Source of the DNA: Actinoplanes sp. KI2
GTDB taxonomy: Bacteria; Actinomycetota; Actinomycetes; Mycobacteriales; Micromonosporaceae
Assembly (NCBI RefSeq): GCF_025630775.1
Contig: NZ_JAOSZE010000062.1
Location: forward strand, 1-51,432
Reading direction: 5' to 3'
DNA: 51,432 nucleotides
The position numbers and the translations under genes are program-made. Below are positions 1-7,810 of the stretch, in pieces; positions within the stretch are counted from its first letter, which is position 1; each line of letters starts with the position of its first letter. Below the pieces are notes generated by a model. That model saw nothing but the letters and a program-made list of their open reading frames with translations, was not told the origin of the DNA and did no database searches.

Positions 1-107
1 AAATGCCGGATCACCACCCGCCGTCAATCGCCCGCTACGTCGCGTCATCGTCATGAACCGGGGCCGCCGGCCCGCCTCGGCGACCAGGTTCGCGATGCCC
101 CAGCGGT

Positions 108-1004
108 TTACGTCCCTTCCCGATGCAGGAACCGCTGGACACGCTCGATGATGGCCGGCCAGTCAGGGCCGAACCAGACAAAGTGCGATGCCGCTCGGCT
201 TTCCACCAGCGTGGCCTGCGGGATGCCGGCGACGAGCGACTCCGCGTGCGCGAACGGCACTCCCCCATCGGTGCGGCTGGCGATGACCACGGCGGGCTGG
301 CGGACATGCGGCGAGAGGTCGGCGACCGCGCGCAGGTCATTGACGAAGCCTCGCCCTGAGCGGAGCGAGCCGAACAATGCCAGGAGCGTTTTCCGGTCGG
401 CCGGCGTGAGGGTCCCGATGACGTGCCGGGCCAGCAATGTCGACAAGCTGCCCATCAGAAGCTGCAGCGCACCCCGTTCGGACCAGCGCATGAGCAGTCG
501 GACAGCGGCCCAGGTACCGGCTTCCACCCCGGGTGCGAACGTCACCCGAGAGCCCAGGCGGACCAGCGGAGCGGGCCACGGCAGCCGGCCGACGGCGCTG
601 ATCAGGATCAGCCGCTCGACCAGGTCAGGATGCTTGGCCGCCATGGCGACGGCCGTCGGGCCACCGGCGGAGACACCGACGACCGCCGCAACCCGGGCGA
701 TGCCCAGCCGCTCGCACAAGGCCCGCACCACATCGGCATATGCCGCTGGAGAGGGTCCGGCCGAGAGCGGGGTGCGGCCATACCCTGGTCTTGACGGCGC
801 GAGGATCGTGTAGCCCCCGTCGGTGAACATCTGCTCACCCAAGGCCAGACCCGCCCGCATGTGGCCGCCATGGAACAGCAGCACCACCGGGCCGTCACCG
901 CGTTCCAGGCGATATTCGATCGGGCCGCAATCCAGCACGGCCACCGTGGTCGGCCGCTCGACGGTACGCACCGTTCGCCTCCGAACATCAGCCAGCGTTG
1001 ACAT
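108..1004 (-). CDS. alpha/beta hydrolase family protein (298 aa)
   Basis: Predicted alpha/beta-fold hydrolase; the substrate cannot be told from sequence. Seen: an oxyanion-hole HGGH motif near residue 44, a nucleophile elbow GVSAGG (Ser in G-x-S-x-G) near residue 107, a late Asp in 'ASRTDGGVPF', and a C-terminal His in 'AASHFVWF', in the order expected for a catalytic triad. The length fits the family. I chose the ATG at 1004-1002 because the open frame upstream (to 1292) has no hydrolase-like sequence. No signal peptide is evident, so it is probably cytoplasmic. It is transcribed away from the MarR operon that starts at 1638. Fold and catalytic class are well supported; the function is not. 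Confidence 0.85.
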   Translation of the reverse strand: MSTLADVRRRTVRTVERPTTVAVLDCGPIEYRLERGDGPVVLLFHGGHMRAGLALGEQMFTDGGYTILAPSRPGYGRTPLSAGPSPAAYADVVRALCERLGIARVAAVVGVSAGGPTAVAMAAKHPDLVERLILISAVGRLPWPAPLVRLGSRVTFAPGVEAGTWAAVRLLMRWSERGALQLLMGSLSTLLARHVIGTLTPADRKTLLALFGSLRSGRGFVNDLRAVADLSPHVRQPAVVIASRTDGGVPFAHAESLVAGIPQATLVESRAASHFVWFGPDWPAIIERVQRFLHREGT

Positions 1005-1134
1005 CGCCGACCAGGCTTCCCGGCACTCCGACCCGAGGCTATCCCATGGGCGCCACCCCGGACAGACGCTCGGTGACAGGTTGGAGTCCGGGCCAGTTCG
1101 GGCCTTGATCCGTGGGTCACCGGCTTGCGGCGTT

Positions 1135-1371
1135 GGCCGGGATCGATGCGAGCAGCAGCGCACACATCGATAACGATCTGAACGATCACCGGTTTGAGCA
1201 AGCTGCCGGTGGCCAGATAACCGGTGGCGAGCAGCCCCTCGAGCGCGGACCCCCACGCCGGCCACGCCCTGGTACAGGGCGTGCCAGGCCAAAGCTGGCC
1301 ATCGCCGCGGCGGCCGATATGTACACCGACCGGCCCCCGGTGACCCCGACGGAGATCAGCGGGCCACCACC
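1135..1371 (-). pseudogene. decayed membrane-protein remnant
   Basis: The stretch 1005-1637 holds no intact gene. On the minus strand, protein-like hydrophobic segments appear in successive frames: 'SVGVTGGRSVYISAAAAMA' near 1290-1370, then 'LEGLLATGYLATGSLLKPV' followed by 'IVQIVIDVCAAARIDPG' near 1135-1250. The shift of frame between hydrophobic runs suggests a gene broken by indels, but I do not recognise the family and chance hydrophobicity in GC-rich DNA is possible. Confidence 0.3.
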
Positions 1372-1510
1372 GGCGGCGGTTGCACAACACGATCGGCAGA
1401 CCCTGATGGCCGGCGCCCGTTCGGCCGGACGAGTCGCAGGCGGCCTGCGACGATCCGCGCGGAAAGGTTGTCTACGGCAATGTTTGCCTGGTGCAACGGT
1501 GGGTAGGCGT

Positions 1511-1538
1511 GTCTCATGCACTCCCCCGGACATGAGTC
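1511..1538. promoter_or_regulatory. inverted repeat upstream of the first MarR gene
   Basis: GTCTCATG (1511-1518) and CATGAGTC (1531-1538) form an 8-bp inverted repeat with one mismatch and a 12-nt spacer, about 100 nt before the MarR start. This could be an operator for MarR autoregulation. No matching half-site is seen at the second MarR gene, so the assignment is weak. Confidence 0.25.
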
Positions 1539-1637
1539 TTTGATCTTGTTTGGCCGGCTGTGCCCGGGCTGGGTGCGGCTGGTGGACTTGCGGTGGGCTC
1601 GGCTGTTCGGCTACACGTCGGCTGCGCGGAGCGCATC

Positions 1638-2162
1638 GTGAGCATCACCGAACCAGTACCGGTCGAGCCGGCCCAGCCGGACACGGTCAAAGCGCTCGTG
1701 CTGGCCAGCCGGGCCTTCGTGGGCGTCGCGGCCAGGTCGTTCGCGGTCGTCGACCCCGACGTCACTCTGCCGCAGTTCCGTGTCCTGGTCGTGCTGGTCG
1801 CGCGCGGCCCGCAACGCAGCAGTGACATCGCCGACGAGTTGCAGGTCAACCCGTCGACCGCGACCCGGATGCTGGACCGGCTGATCCGCAAGGGCCTGGT
1901 CCGGCGCAGCCGCTCGGCCAGCGACCGGCGCGCGGTGCAGGTCCGGGCCACCGCGGAGGGTCGGCAGATCGTCGAGCAGACCATGGCGCACCGGCGTGCC
2001 GAGCTGCAGCGCATCGTCGAAAACACCTGCGGTCTGTGGCAGCCGGCGGTCGTCACGGCACTGACGACTTTCGCCGAAGCGGCCGGGGAAAACGACGACC
2101 AGCAGTGGTGGCTGGGCTGGAACGAGCAGTACTCAGACGCACCTACGGGGGCAGAACGGTGA
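1638..2162 (+). CDS. MarR family transcriptional regulator (174 aa)
   Basis: Winged-helix MarR-type DNA-binding repressor or activator. The recognition-helix region reads 'ADELQVNPSTATRMLDRLIR' followed by the wing 'SRSASDRRAVQVRATAEG', as in canonical MarR proteins. The GTG at 1638 was chosen because a GGAG lies about 7 nt upstream and MarR homology begins soon after; an in-frame codon at 1560 would add 26 unrelated residues. The C-terminal end (FAEAAGE..DQ.W.LGW) is nearly the same as in the second MarR protein at 36799, so the two are paralogues. It is first in a long plus-strand operon and its stop overlaps the next start. The ligand is unknown. Confidence 0.88.
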   Translation: MSITEPVPVEPAQPDTVKALVLASRAFVGVAARSFAVVDPDVTLPQFRVLVVLVARGPQRSSDIADELQVNPSTATRMLDRLIRKGLVRRSRSASDRRAVQVRATAEGRQIVEQTMAHRRAELQRIVENTCGLWQPAVVTALTTFAEAAGENDDQQWWLGWNEQYSDAPTGAER

Positions 2163-2545
2163 TGATCGCTGTGCGGCCCGGCCGCGACGGGATGCCCGCG
2201 CATTGGCAGCTGGTCCACCGCAGCGCCGCAGGTCTAGAGGTGCTCGCCACCGCGCCGATTGCCCGCACTCCGGGGCTCGGCTGGCAGCAGGCGGTGCAGC
2301 GGCTACGCGACAGCGACGGCACCCTGCGCGTCACGCCGGCCATGGACGGGTGCTTCCGATGGTCGCTCACGGACTCGGCCGGCGAGGTCATCGCGCAGTC
2401 ACCGCCCGTCAACGGCGACAGCGGCAGCTGCCGGCACGCGTTCCTGGTGGCTCGCCGCGCCGCCCGCACGGTCCTTGGTGGTGAGGTGCCCGAGCCCGGT
2501 CGGTCCACGCAGCCGAACATTCCGATTACTGATTCCGTCAGCTGA
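2162..2545 (+). CDS. YegP/DUF1508-like small protein (127 aa)
   Basis: Hypothetical protein. The middle (about residues 58-95) contains 'CFRWSLTDSAGEVIAQSPPV' and then 'SCRHAFLVARRAART', resembling the DUF1508 (YegP) fold, in which a strand pair F.W.L....GE.IA.S is followed by a helix. The ATG at 2162 overlaps the MarR stop by one base (TGATG); a GTG at 2159 would give a GTGA overlap, so translation is coupled either way. Co-transcription with MarR suggests a shared stress or metabolite signal. A similar domain is fused to the cytochrome b at 12560-14212. Assignment is by pattern only. Confidence 0.6.
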   Translation: MIAVRPGRDGMPAHWQLVHRSAAGLEVLATAPIARTPGLGWQQAVQRLRDSDGTLRVTPAMDGCFRWSLTDSAGEVIAQSPPVNGDSGSCRHAFLVARRAARTVLGGEVPEPGRSTQPNIPITDSVS

Positions 2546-2562
2546 CCATCGCTGGAGGATTT

Positions 2563-2727
2563 ATGCATGCGCTCACCGTCAAGCCCAGCCGCCCGGGCCG
2601 CGCCGGCGTCAACGAGAGTCCCGACCCCGGCAAGCTTCTCGGCGAGAGCGTCGAGAGCCTGGTCAACGCCGCCTGCCCGCTGAGCGGTAAGTCCATCCCT
2701 ACCCGCGGCGGGGCGAGACCGAGATGA
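2563..2727 (+). CDS. 54-aa peptide resembling a glucose dehydrogenase N-terminus
   Basis: Short reading frame with a strong GGAGGA site 6 nt before ATG 2563; it ends in an ATGA overlap with the STAS gene. The product starts MHALTVKPSRPGRAGVNESP, which resembles the first 25 residues of the zinc-type glucose dehydrogenase encoded at 34914 (MRALTVIPLQAGSLEVTDVPEP). The similarity then stops, with no catalytic domain or zinc ligands. It may be a truncated remnant whose translation now only couples the YegP-like and STAS genes, or a real small protein. I cannot assign a function. Confidence 0.5.
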   Translation: MHALTVKPSRPGRAGVNESPDPGKLLGESVESLVNAACPLSGKSIPTRGGARPR

Positions 2728-3143
2728 CTGTCAGGCCGCGGACCTGCGCCGAGCCGGCGCGCACCTTCACCATGTCCCAGGAGCGTGACGGGGCCATCCT
2801 ACGCATTGCCCTGACCGGTGACCTCGATCTCTGCGTCGCCGAAGCGGTGGTGGTCTTCGCCGCAAAATCGGCCGTTGTACCGGGCGTCCGCGCCCTCGAG
2901 CTTGATCTGCGGGCGGTCTCGTTCCTGGACGCTGCCGGTGTTCGGGCGCTGCTCGGAGTCCAGGCCGCCGTCGGCCGCCGGCGTATCGCCTGCCGGATTA
3001 CCGGCGCGCACGGGATTGTCGCGCGGGTTCTCCGGATCAGCGGAGTCCAGGCCGCCCCGCCCGGGTGCCCGCCGGCTCAGCGGCCGCCAGCGCCCCGGCC
3101 CAGCCGCCGGGCGCGGCGGCACGCCTTGAAACCGAGGAGGTAG
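2724..3143 (+). CDS. STAS-domain anti-sigma-factor antagonist-like protein (139 aa)
   Basis: Single STAS domain at about residues 18-110: 'LRIALTGDLDLCVAEAVVVF', then 'RALELDLRAVSFLDAAGVRA', the pattern of SpoIIAA/RsbV proteins that release sigma factors by binding anti-sigma kinases. At the site where those proteins carry a phosphorylatable Ser (DSSG), this one reads DAAG, so switching by the usual serine kinase would be impossible and it may be permanently active or a structural partner. The tail after residue 110 is Pro/Arg-rich. It starts in an ATGA overlap with the preceding peptide and ends 2 nt before the next GTG, inside the gluconate-dehydrogenase operon. Confidence 0.8.
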   Translation: MTVRPRTCAEPARTFTMSQERDGAILRIALTGDLDLCVAEAVVVFAAKSAVVPGVRALELDLRAVSFLDAAGVRALLGVQAAVGRRRIACRITGAHGIVARVLRISGVQAAPPGCPPAQRPPAPRPSRRARRHALKPRR

Positions 3144-3145
3144 TT

Positions 3146-3604
3146 GTGCGTTCAACAAGCAGGCGGTCCCGGGCTCGATGGGATGTTGACCGGCTGGTCG
3201 GCAATGTCCGGACCGGACGGTTTGAGCGCAGCCTGTCGGCGCTGACCGCGGCCGGCGCCCTGGTCACCGCGGCGGAGATCTTCTTCGAGCACGATTCGGC
3301 GAGCTTCGGCAACAAGATGATGTGGGTGCCGGTGACGCTGGGTCCGGTCGGCGCGGCCGCCGGCGTCGCGGGCTTCTTCAGCAAGCGGATGGCCAAGACG
3401 GTCCTGCCGATCGCGTCCGCCGCCATTGTGCTCAACGGCCTGCAGGGAACCTACCTGCACGCCCGCGGGATCGCGCAGAAGCCGGGCGGCTGGGCCAACG
3501 CCCGCTACAACATGGAGATGGGGCCGCCCTTGCTGGCGCCTCTGCTGGTCACCATGGTCGGCGGCATGGGACTGCTCGCGGCGGTGCTACGCCGTGAACG
3601 CTGA
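3146..3604 (+). CDS. small integral membrane protein of the gluconate dehydrogenase operon (152 aa)
   Basis: Hypothetical membrane protein with about four hydrophobic segments (near residues 30-45, 60-80, 88-105 and 128-148). GTG 3146 is preceded by GAGGAGG at 3134-3140, which decides the start over an upstream in-frame codon at 3065. Conserved-looking features are 'GNKMMWVPVTLGPV' and 'HARGIAQKPGGWANARYNME'. It overlaps the next gene by 11 nt. Its position directly before gluconate-2-dehydrogenase-type subunits suggests a membrane anchor or electron-transfer partner replacing the usual cytochrome c subunit. That role is inference; no heme-binding motif is visible. Confidence 0.75.
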   Translation: MRSTSRRSRARWDVDRLVGNVRTGRFERSLSALTAAGALVTAAEIFFEHDSASFGNKMMWVPVTLGPVGAAAGVAGFFSKRMAKTVLPIASAAIVLNGLQGTYLHARGIAQKPGGWANARYNMEMGPPLLAPLLVTMVGGMGLLAAVLRRER

Positions 3605-4202
3605 GCACACCCGATTCCCCGGCTTCGACGTCCCGGCCCAGCACCGGCACTGGGACCCGGTCACCGCGGGCGTCGTGCTCGGCCGGATGAGCAACGTCCG
3701 GGACTTCCGGTTCTTCACCCCCGAGGAACAGGCGGTGGCCGCCGTGCTCTGTGACCGGCTGCTCGGGCAGCGCGGCGACGACCGGATCGCCGTCGCCGCC
3801 ATGATCGACGCCCGGCTGGCCGAGGCGCAGACCGACGGATGGCGATACGCCGACCTGCCGGAGGACGGCCAGGCGTGGCGAGCCACCCTCGCCGCGCTGC
3901 AGGACGACGCCCGCCGCGCGCACGGGCAGGATTTCGCCCGCTGTTCGGAGAAGGAGCAGGACGAGCTGATCCAGGCCGTCCAGGACCTCGGTACGCGGCG
4001 GTGGCACGGAATGCCCGCGGGACGGGTCTGGAGCCTCTGGACGCGGTACGCGTGCACCGCCTTCTACGCGCACCCGGACATCTGGTCGGAGATCGGCTTC
4101 CCGGGGCCCGCCTACCCGCGCGGCTACAAGAACATCGGCGTGGACCGCCGCGACCCGTTCGAGGTGCGCGACGCCCGCCCCGACGAGGACCCGCTGCGAT
4201 GA
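3594..4202 (+). CDS. gluconate 2-dehydrogenase subunit 3 family protein (202 aa)
   Basis: Small subunit of a membrane-associated gluconate-2-dehydrogenase-type complex. The family hallmark is a helical region beginning 'FFTPEEQAVAAVLCDRLL' with a later 'FYAHPDIWSEIGFPGPAYPR' stretch, both present. No Tat or Sec signal is seen, unlike many proteobacterial homologues. The GTG at 3594 lies inside the preceding gene (11-nt overlap) and the stop overlaps the GMC start (ATGA). In known complexes this subunit pairs with the FAD-containing GMC subunit encoded next, passing sugar-acid electrons toward quinone. Family assignment is firm; the exact substrate is not known. Confidence 0.85.
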   Translation: MNAEHTRFPGFDVPAQHRHWDPVTAGVVLGRMSNVRDFRFFTPEEQAVAAVLCDRLLGQRGDDRIAVAAMIDARLAEAQTDGWRYADLPEDGQAWRATLAALQDDARRAHGQDFARCSEKEQDELIQAVQDLGTRRWHGMPAGRVWSLWTRYACTAFYAHPDIWSEIGFPGPAYPRGYKNIGVDRRDPFEVRDARPDEDPLR

Positions 4203-5827
4203 GCACGGTACGTGACCGCAACGCCTCCGCCTGGCTGCTGCCCAACGACGGCAGCCGGACCAACCATCGGCTCCGCGCCGACATGCGCCGCTTCGACGAC
4301 ACCGACGAGGTGGACCTGGTCGTCGTCGGCTGCGGCGCCGGCGGCTCCGTGCTGACCCAACGGCTGGCGCGCGGCGGATGGCGGGTGGCGGCGCTGGACG
4401 CCGGGCCGTTCTGGGACCCGGACCGCGACTGGGTCAGCGACGAGGCCGGCTCGCACCACCTGTACTGGACCGAGCCACGGGTCATCGACGGCACCGATCC
4501 GGTGCCGCTGGGCTCCAACAACTCCGGTCGCGGAGTGGGCGGGTCGATGGTGCACTACGCCGGATACACGCCGCGCTTTCATCCGAGCGACTTCGAGACG
4601 TACACCCGCGACCGGGTCGGCGCCGACTGGCCGTTGTCGTACCGGAATCTCCGGCCCTACTACGAGGCGATCGAGCAGGAACTGCCGGTCGCGGGCGAAC
4701 GGTGGCCCTGGGGCGACCCGCACACCTACCCGCACCGGCCGCACCCGGTCGGCGGCAACGGCGAGATCTTCCTGCGTGGCGCCCGGGCGGCCGGCATCAC
4801 CGCCAAGGTCGGTCCGGTGGCGATCGCCAACGGCCGCTTCGGCAACCGGCCGCACTGCATCTACCGCGGCTTCTGCCTCCAAGGCTGCAAGGTCAACGCC
4901 AAGGCCTCGCCCCTGATCACGCACATCCCGGACGCCCTCGCACACGGTGCGGAGGTCCGCGCCGACTCCATGGTCACCCGGATCGAGGTCGACCAGCGGA
5001 CCGGACTGGCGACCGGGGTGCACTACGTCCGCGACGGCATCACCCGGTTCCAGCGGGCCCGGATGGTCGCGGTTGCCGGCTACTCGATCGAGACGCCACG
5101 GCTGCTGCTCAACTCCGCGTCGGCACGTTTCCCGGACGGCCTGTGCAACGACTTCGACCAGGTCGGCCGGTACCTCATGGTGCAGGGCGCACCGCAGACG
5201 GCCGGCCGGTTCGACGCCGAGATCCGGATGTACAAGGCGCCGCCGCCCGAGGTCAGCACCGAGCAGTTCTACGAGACCGACCCGGCCCGGCCCTACAAAC
5301 GAGGGTTCTCGATCCAGACCGTCTCGCCCCTGCCGATCACCTGGGCCGAGCACGTCGCCGCCCAGGGGCATTGGGGCGACAACCTGCGCCGCTACATGAG
5401 CGACTACGTGCACTGGTCCTGCCTGGGCGCGTTGTGCGAGTTCCTGCCCCGGCCGGACAACCGCGTGACGCTGGCCGACGAGAAGGACCGCCACGGCCTG
5501 CCGGTCGCCAAGTTCTCCTACAGCCAGGGCGACAACGACCGGCAGCTGATGCGGGCCGCCCAGCAGGTCATGGAGGACATCCTGCACGCCGCGGGCGCCG
5601 GCGAGGTGATCACCATCCAGCGGTACGCACATCTGGTCGGCGGCGCTCGGATGGCGGCCGACCCACGGCACGGGGTGGTCGACGCCGACTGCCGCACCTT
5701 CGCCGTACCCAACCTGTACATCACCGACGGCAGCGTGCTCCCGACCCAGGGCAGCGCGAACCCGGCTCTGACCATCATGGCCGTCGCCGCGCGAGCCGCC
5801 GACCGACTCCGAGGGAGCAACCGATGA
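4199..5827 (+). CDS. GMC-family FAD oxidoreductase, gluconate 2-dehydrogenase large-subunit type (542 aa)
   Basis: Catalytic flavoprotein predicted to oxidise gluconate or a related polyol or sugar acid. Residues 40-50 carry the Rossmann GxGxxG (VVVGCGAGGS). Residues near 103-112 give 'SGRGVGGSMVHYAGYTPRF'. A Cys-rich segment 'CIYRGFCLQGCKVNAKAS' near 220 is typical of this subfamily. The C-terminal GMC signature 'TDGSVLPTQGSANPALTIM' is intact. ATG 4199 overlaps the stop of subunit 3. The length is close to that of family members. It is flanked by its partner subunit and a ThDP enzyme, which suggests a co-regulated oxidation pathway feeding the respiratory chain encoded downstream. The substrate is inferred from the pairing with subunit 3. 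Confidence 0.88.
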   Translation: MSTVRDRNASAWLLPNDGSRTNHRLRADMRRFDDTDEVDLVVVGCGAGGSVLTQRLARGGWRVAALDAGPFWDPDRDWVSDEAGSHHLYWTEPRVIDGTDPVPLGSNNSGRGVGGSMVHYAGYTPRFHPSDFETYTRDRVGADWPLSYRNLRPYYEAIEQELPVAGERWPWGDPHTYPHRPHPVGGNGEIFLRGARAAGITAKVGPVAIANGRFGNRPHCIYRGFCLQGCKVNAKASPLITHIPDALAHGAEVRADSMVTRIEVDQRTGLATGVHYVRDGITRFQRARMVAVAGYSIETPRLLLNSASARFPDGLCNDFDQVGRYLMVQGAPQTAGRFDAEIRMYKAPPPEVSTEQFYETDPARPYKRGFSIQTVSPLPITWAEHVAAQGHWGDNLRRYMSDYVHWSCLGALCEFLPRPDNRVTLADEKDRHGLPVAKFSYSQGDNDRQLMRAAQQVMEDILHAAGAGEVITIQRYAHLVGGARMAADPRHGVVDADCRTFAVPNLYITDGSVLPTQGSANPALTIMAVAARAADRLRGSNR

Positions 5828-7614
5828 GCAAACCCACCGTTGCCGACCACCTGCTCGGCCGCCTCAAGGAATGGGGCGTGGACAAGGTCTTCGCCTACCC
5901 CGGCGACGGCATCAACGGCATCCTTGCCGCCTGGGGCCGCGCCGGCGACCAGCCGATGTTCGTGCAGGCGCGGCACGAGGAGATGGCCGCGTTCGAGGCG
6001 GTCGGCTACGCGAAGTTCACCGGCAGGTTCGGCGTCTGCATGGCCACCTCCGGGCCCGGCGCGATCCATCTGCTCAACGGCCTGTACGACGCGAAACTCG
6101 ACCACGTCCCGGTGGTCGCCATCGTCGGGCAGACCGCCCGCTCCGCGATGGGCGGCTCCTACCAGCAGGAGGTCGACCTGCTGAGCCTGTTCAAGGATGT
6201 CGCGAGCGAGTACGTGCAGATGGTCACCGTTCCCGAGCAACTGCCAAACGTGCTGGACCGGGCGATCCGCGTGGCGCTCACCGAGCACGCCCCGACGGCC
6301 GTCATCATTCCGTCCGACGTGCAGGAGCTCGAGTACTCGGCACCGACCCACGAGTTCAAGATGGTGCCCTCCAGCATCGGCGTCGACTGGCCCACGGCGG
6401 TTCCGGACGACGCGGCTCTCGCCCGCGCCGCCGAGGTGCTCAACGCCGGTAGCAAGGTCGCCATCCTGGCCGGGCAGGGCGCCCGCCACGCCCGCGCCGA
6501 GGTGGAGCAGATCGCCGAACTGCTCGGCGCCGGGGTGGCCAAGCCGCTGCTGGGCAAGGACGTGCTCGCCGACGACCTGCCCTACGTGACCGGCTCTATC
6601 GGGCTGCTCGGCACCCGGCCCAGCTACGAGATGATGATGGACTGCGACACGCTGCTCACCGTCGGCTCCAGCTTCCCGTACACGCAATTCCTGCCGGCCT
6701 TCGACCAGGCCCGGGCGGTGCAGATCGACATCGACGGCAAGTACATCGGCATGCGCTACCCGTACGAGGTGAACCTCGTCGGCGACGCCGCCGCGACGCT
6801 GCGCGCCCTGATCCCGCTGGTGGGGCGCAAACCGGACCGCGCGTGGCGGGAGACGATCGAGCACAACGTGTCCCGCTGGTGGCAGGTCATGCAGGCCGAG
6901 GCCATGGTGGACGCCGACCCGATCAACCCGATGCGGCTGTTCCACGAGCTGTCGCCGCTGCTGCCGGACAACGCCATCGTCACCGCCGACTCCGGCTCCG
7001 CGGCCAACTGGTACGCCCGCCAACTACGCTTCCGCGCCGACATGCGCGGTTCCCTCTCCGGCAATCTGGCCACCATGGGACCCGGCGTCCCGTACGGGAT
7101 CGGTGCGAAGTTCGGCCATCCCGACCGGCCCGTGATCGTCTTCGCCGGCGACGGCGCCATGCAGATGAACGGCCTCGCCGAGCTGATCACCATCAAGCAC
7201 TACTGGCAGCAGTGGCAGGATCCGCGCCTGATCATCGCCGTGCTGCACAACAACGACCTCAACCAGGTCACCTGGGAGATGCGGGCGATGGAAGGCGCAC
7301 CCTCGTTCCTGCCCTCCCAGACACTGCCCGACGTGGACTACGCCGCCTTCGCCGCCGGTCTGGGCCTACGCGGCGTCACCGTCGACAAACCCGACCAGAT
7401 CGCCGACGCCTGGCAGCAGGCCCTCGCCGGAGACCGGCCCACCCTCCTCGACGTGCGCACCGACCCGGACGTGCCGCCCATCCCGCCGCACTCCACCTTC
7501 GAGCAGATGAAGGACGCCGCCGGCGCCCTGCTCAAGGGCGACAGCAGCCGCTGGGGCATCATCCGGGAAGGTGCCAAGACCAAAATCCAGGAGTTCCTGC
7601 CGCACGAGCACTGA
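5824..7614 (+). CDS. thiamine-diphosphate-requiring enzyme, pyruvate oxidase/acetolactate synthase-like (596 aa)
   Basis: Three-domain ThDP enzyme of the POX/ALS superfamily. The N-terminal pyrimidine domain has the catalytic Glu after His ('QARHEEMAAFEAVGYAKF', Glu about 52). The central domain shows 'AILAGQGARHA'. The C-terminal pyrophosphate domain has 'GDGAMQMNGLAELI' near 442, ending in 'LHNND' about 33 residues later (the GDG...NN ThDP/Mg motif). It resembles PoxB-type quinone-dependent pyruvate oxidases and uncharacterised actinobacterial relatives more than anabolic acetolactate synthase. Its coupling (ATGA) to the GMC gene supports a catabolic role. PoxB's C-terminal lipid-binding helix cannot be confirmed here. 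Exact reaction unproven. Confidence 0.85.
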   Translation: MSKPTVADHLLGRLKEWGVDKVFAYPGDGINGILAAWGRAGDQPMFVQARHEEMAAFEAVGYAKFTGRFGVCMATSGPGAIHLLNGLYDAKLDHVPVVAIVGQTARSAMGGSYQQEVDLLSLFKDVASEYVQMVTVPEQLPNVLDRAIRVALTEHAPTAVIIPSDVQELEYSAPTHEFKMVPSSIGVDWPTAVPDDAALARAAEVLNAGSKVAILAGQGARHARAEVEQIAELLGAGVAKPLLGKDVLADDLPYVTGSIGLLGTRPSYEMMMDCDTLLTVGSSFPYTQFLPAFDQARAVQIDIDGKYIGMRYPYEVNLVGDAAATLRALIPLVGRKPDRAWRETIEHNVSRWWQVMQAEAMVDADPINPMRLFHELSPLLPDNAIVTADSGSAANWYARQLRFRADMRGSLSGNLATMGPGVPYGIGAKFGHPDRPVIVFAGDGAMQMNGLAELITIKHYWQQWQDPRLIIAVLHNNDLNQVTWEMRAMEGAPSFLPSQTLPDVDYAAFAAGLGLRGVTVDKPDQIADAWQQALAGDRPTLLDVRTDPDVPPIPPHSTFEQMKDAAGALLKGDSSRWGIIREGAKTKIQEFLPHEH

Positions 7615-7750
7615 CAACCGAACGGCGCCCTGCCAGCACGGTGGGTGTCACCAAGACCGACCGATGGGCTTGAAGCAGATCCAGAACGAGGTCGGCGCCT
7701 CCGAGCAGCGGCCGGCCGCCTGCGCCACCACCAAAGCCGGTCGGTTCGAG

Positions 7751-7775
7751 GTTTAAACGGCCGCTCACCGGGGAC
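7751..7775 (+). promoter_or_regulatory. weak SigB/F-type promoter candidate before ccmC
   Basis: GTTTAA (7751-7756), 13 nt, GGGGAC (7770-7775), about 35 nt before ccmC. The -35 and spacing match the SigB/F pattern seen elsewhere in the window, but the -10 deviates from GGGTAN at one position. It lies in the 196-nt gap between the ThDP gene and the ccm operon, which otherwise shows no clear feature. Confidence 0.3.
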
Positions 7776-7810
7776 GCGACGAGCGCCCCACTTTACCAGC
7801 GGAGGAACCG

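Noticed and set aside
4124..5671. Long minus-strand open frame (about 515 codons) antisense to the GMC gene
   Set aside because: Composition is Val/Gly/Asp-rich mirror translation of GC-biased codons; no motifs, and the plus strand encodes a clear GMC enzyme.
7725..7765. GGTTCGAGGTTTAAAC as a tRNA T-loop or attachment site
   Set aside because: No acceptor, D or anticodon stems can be folded around it and no repeat of it is found in the window.
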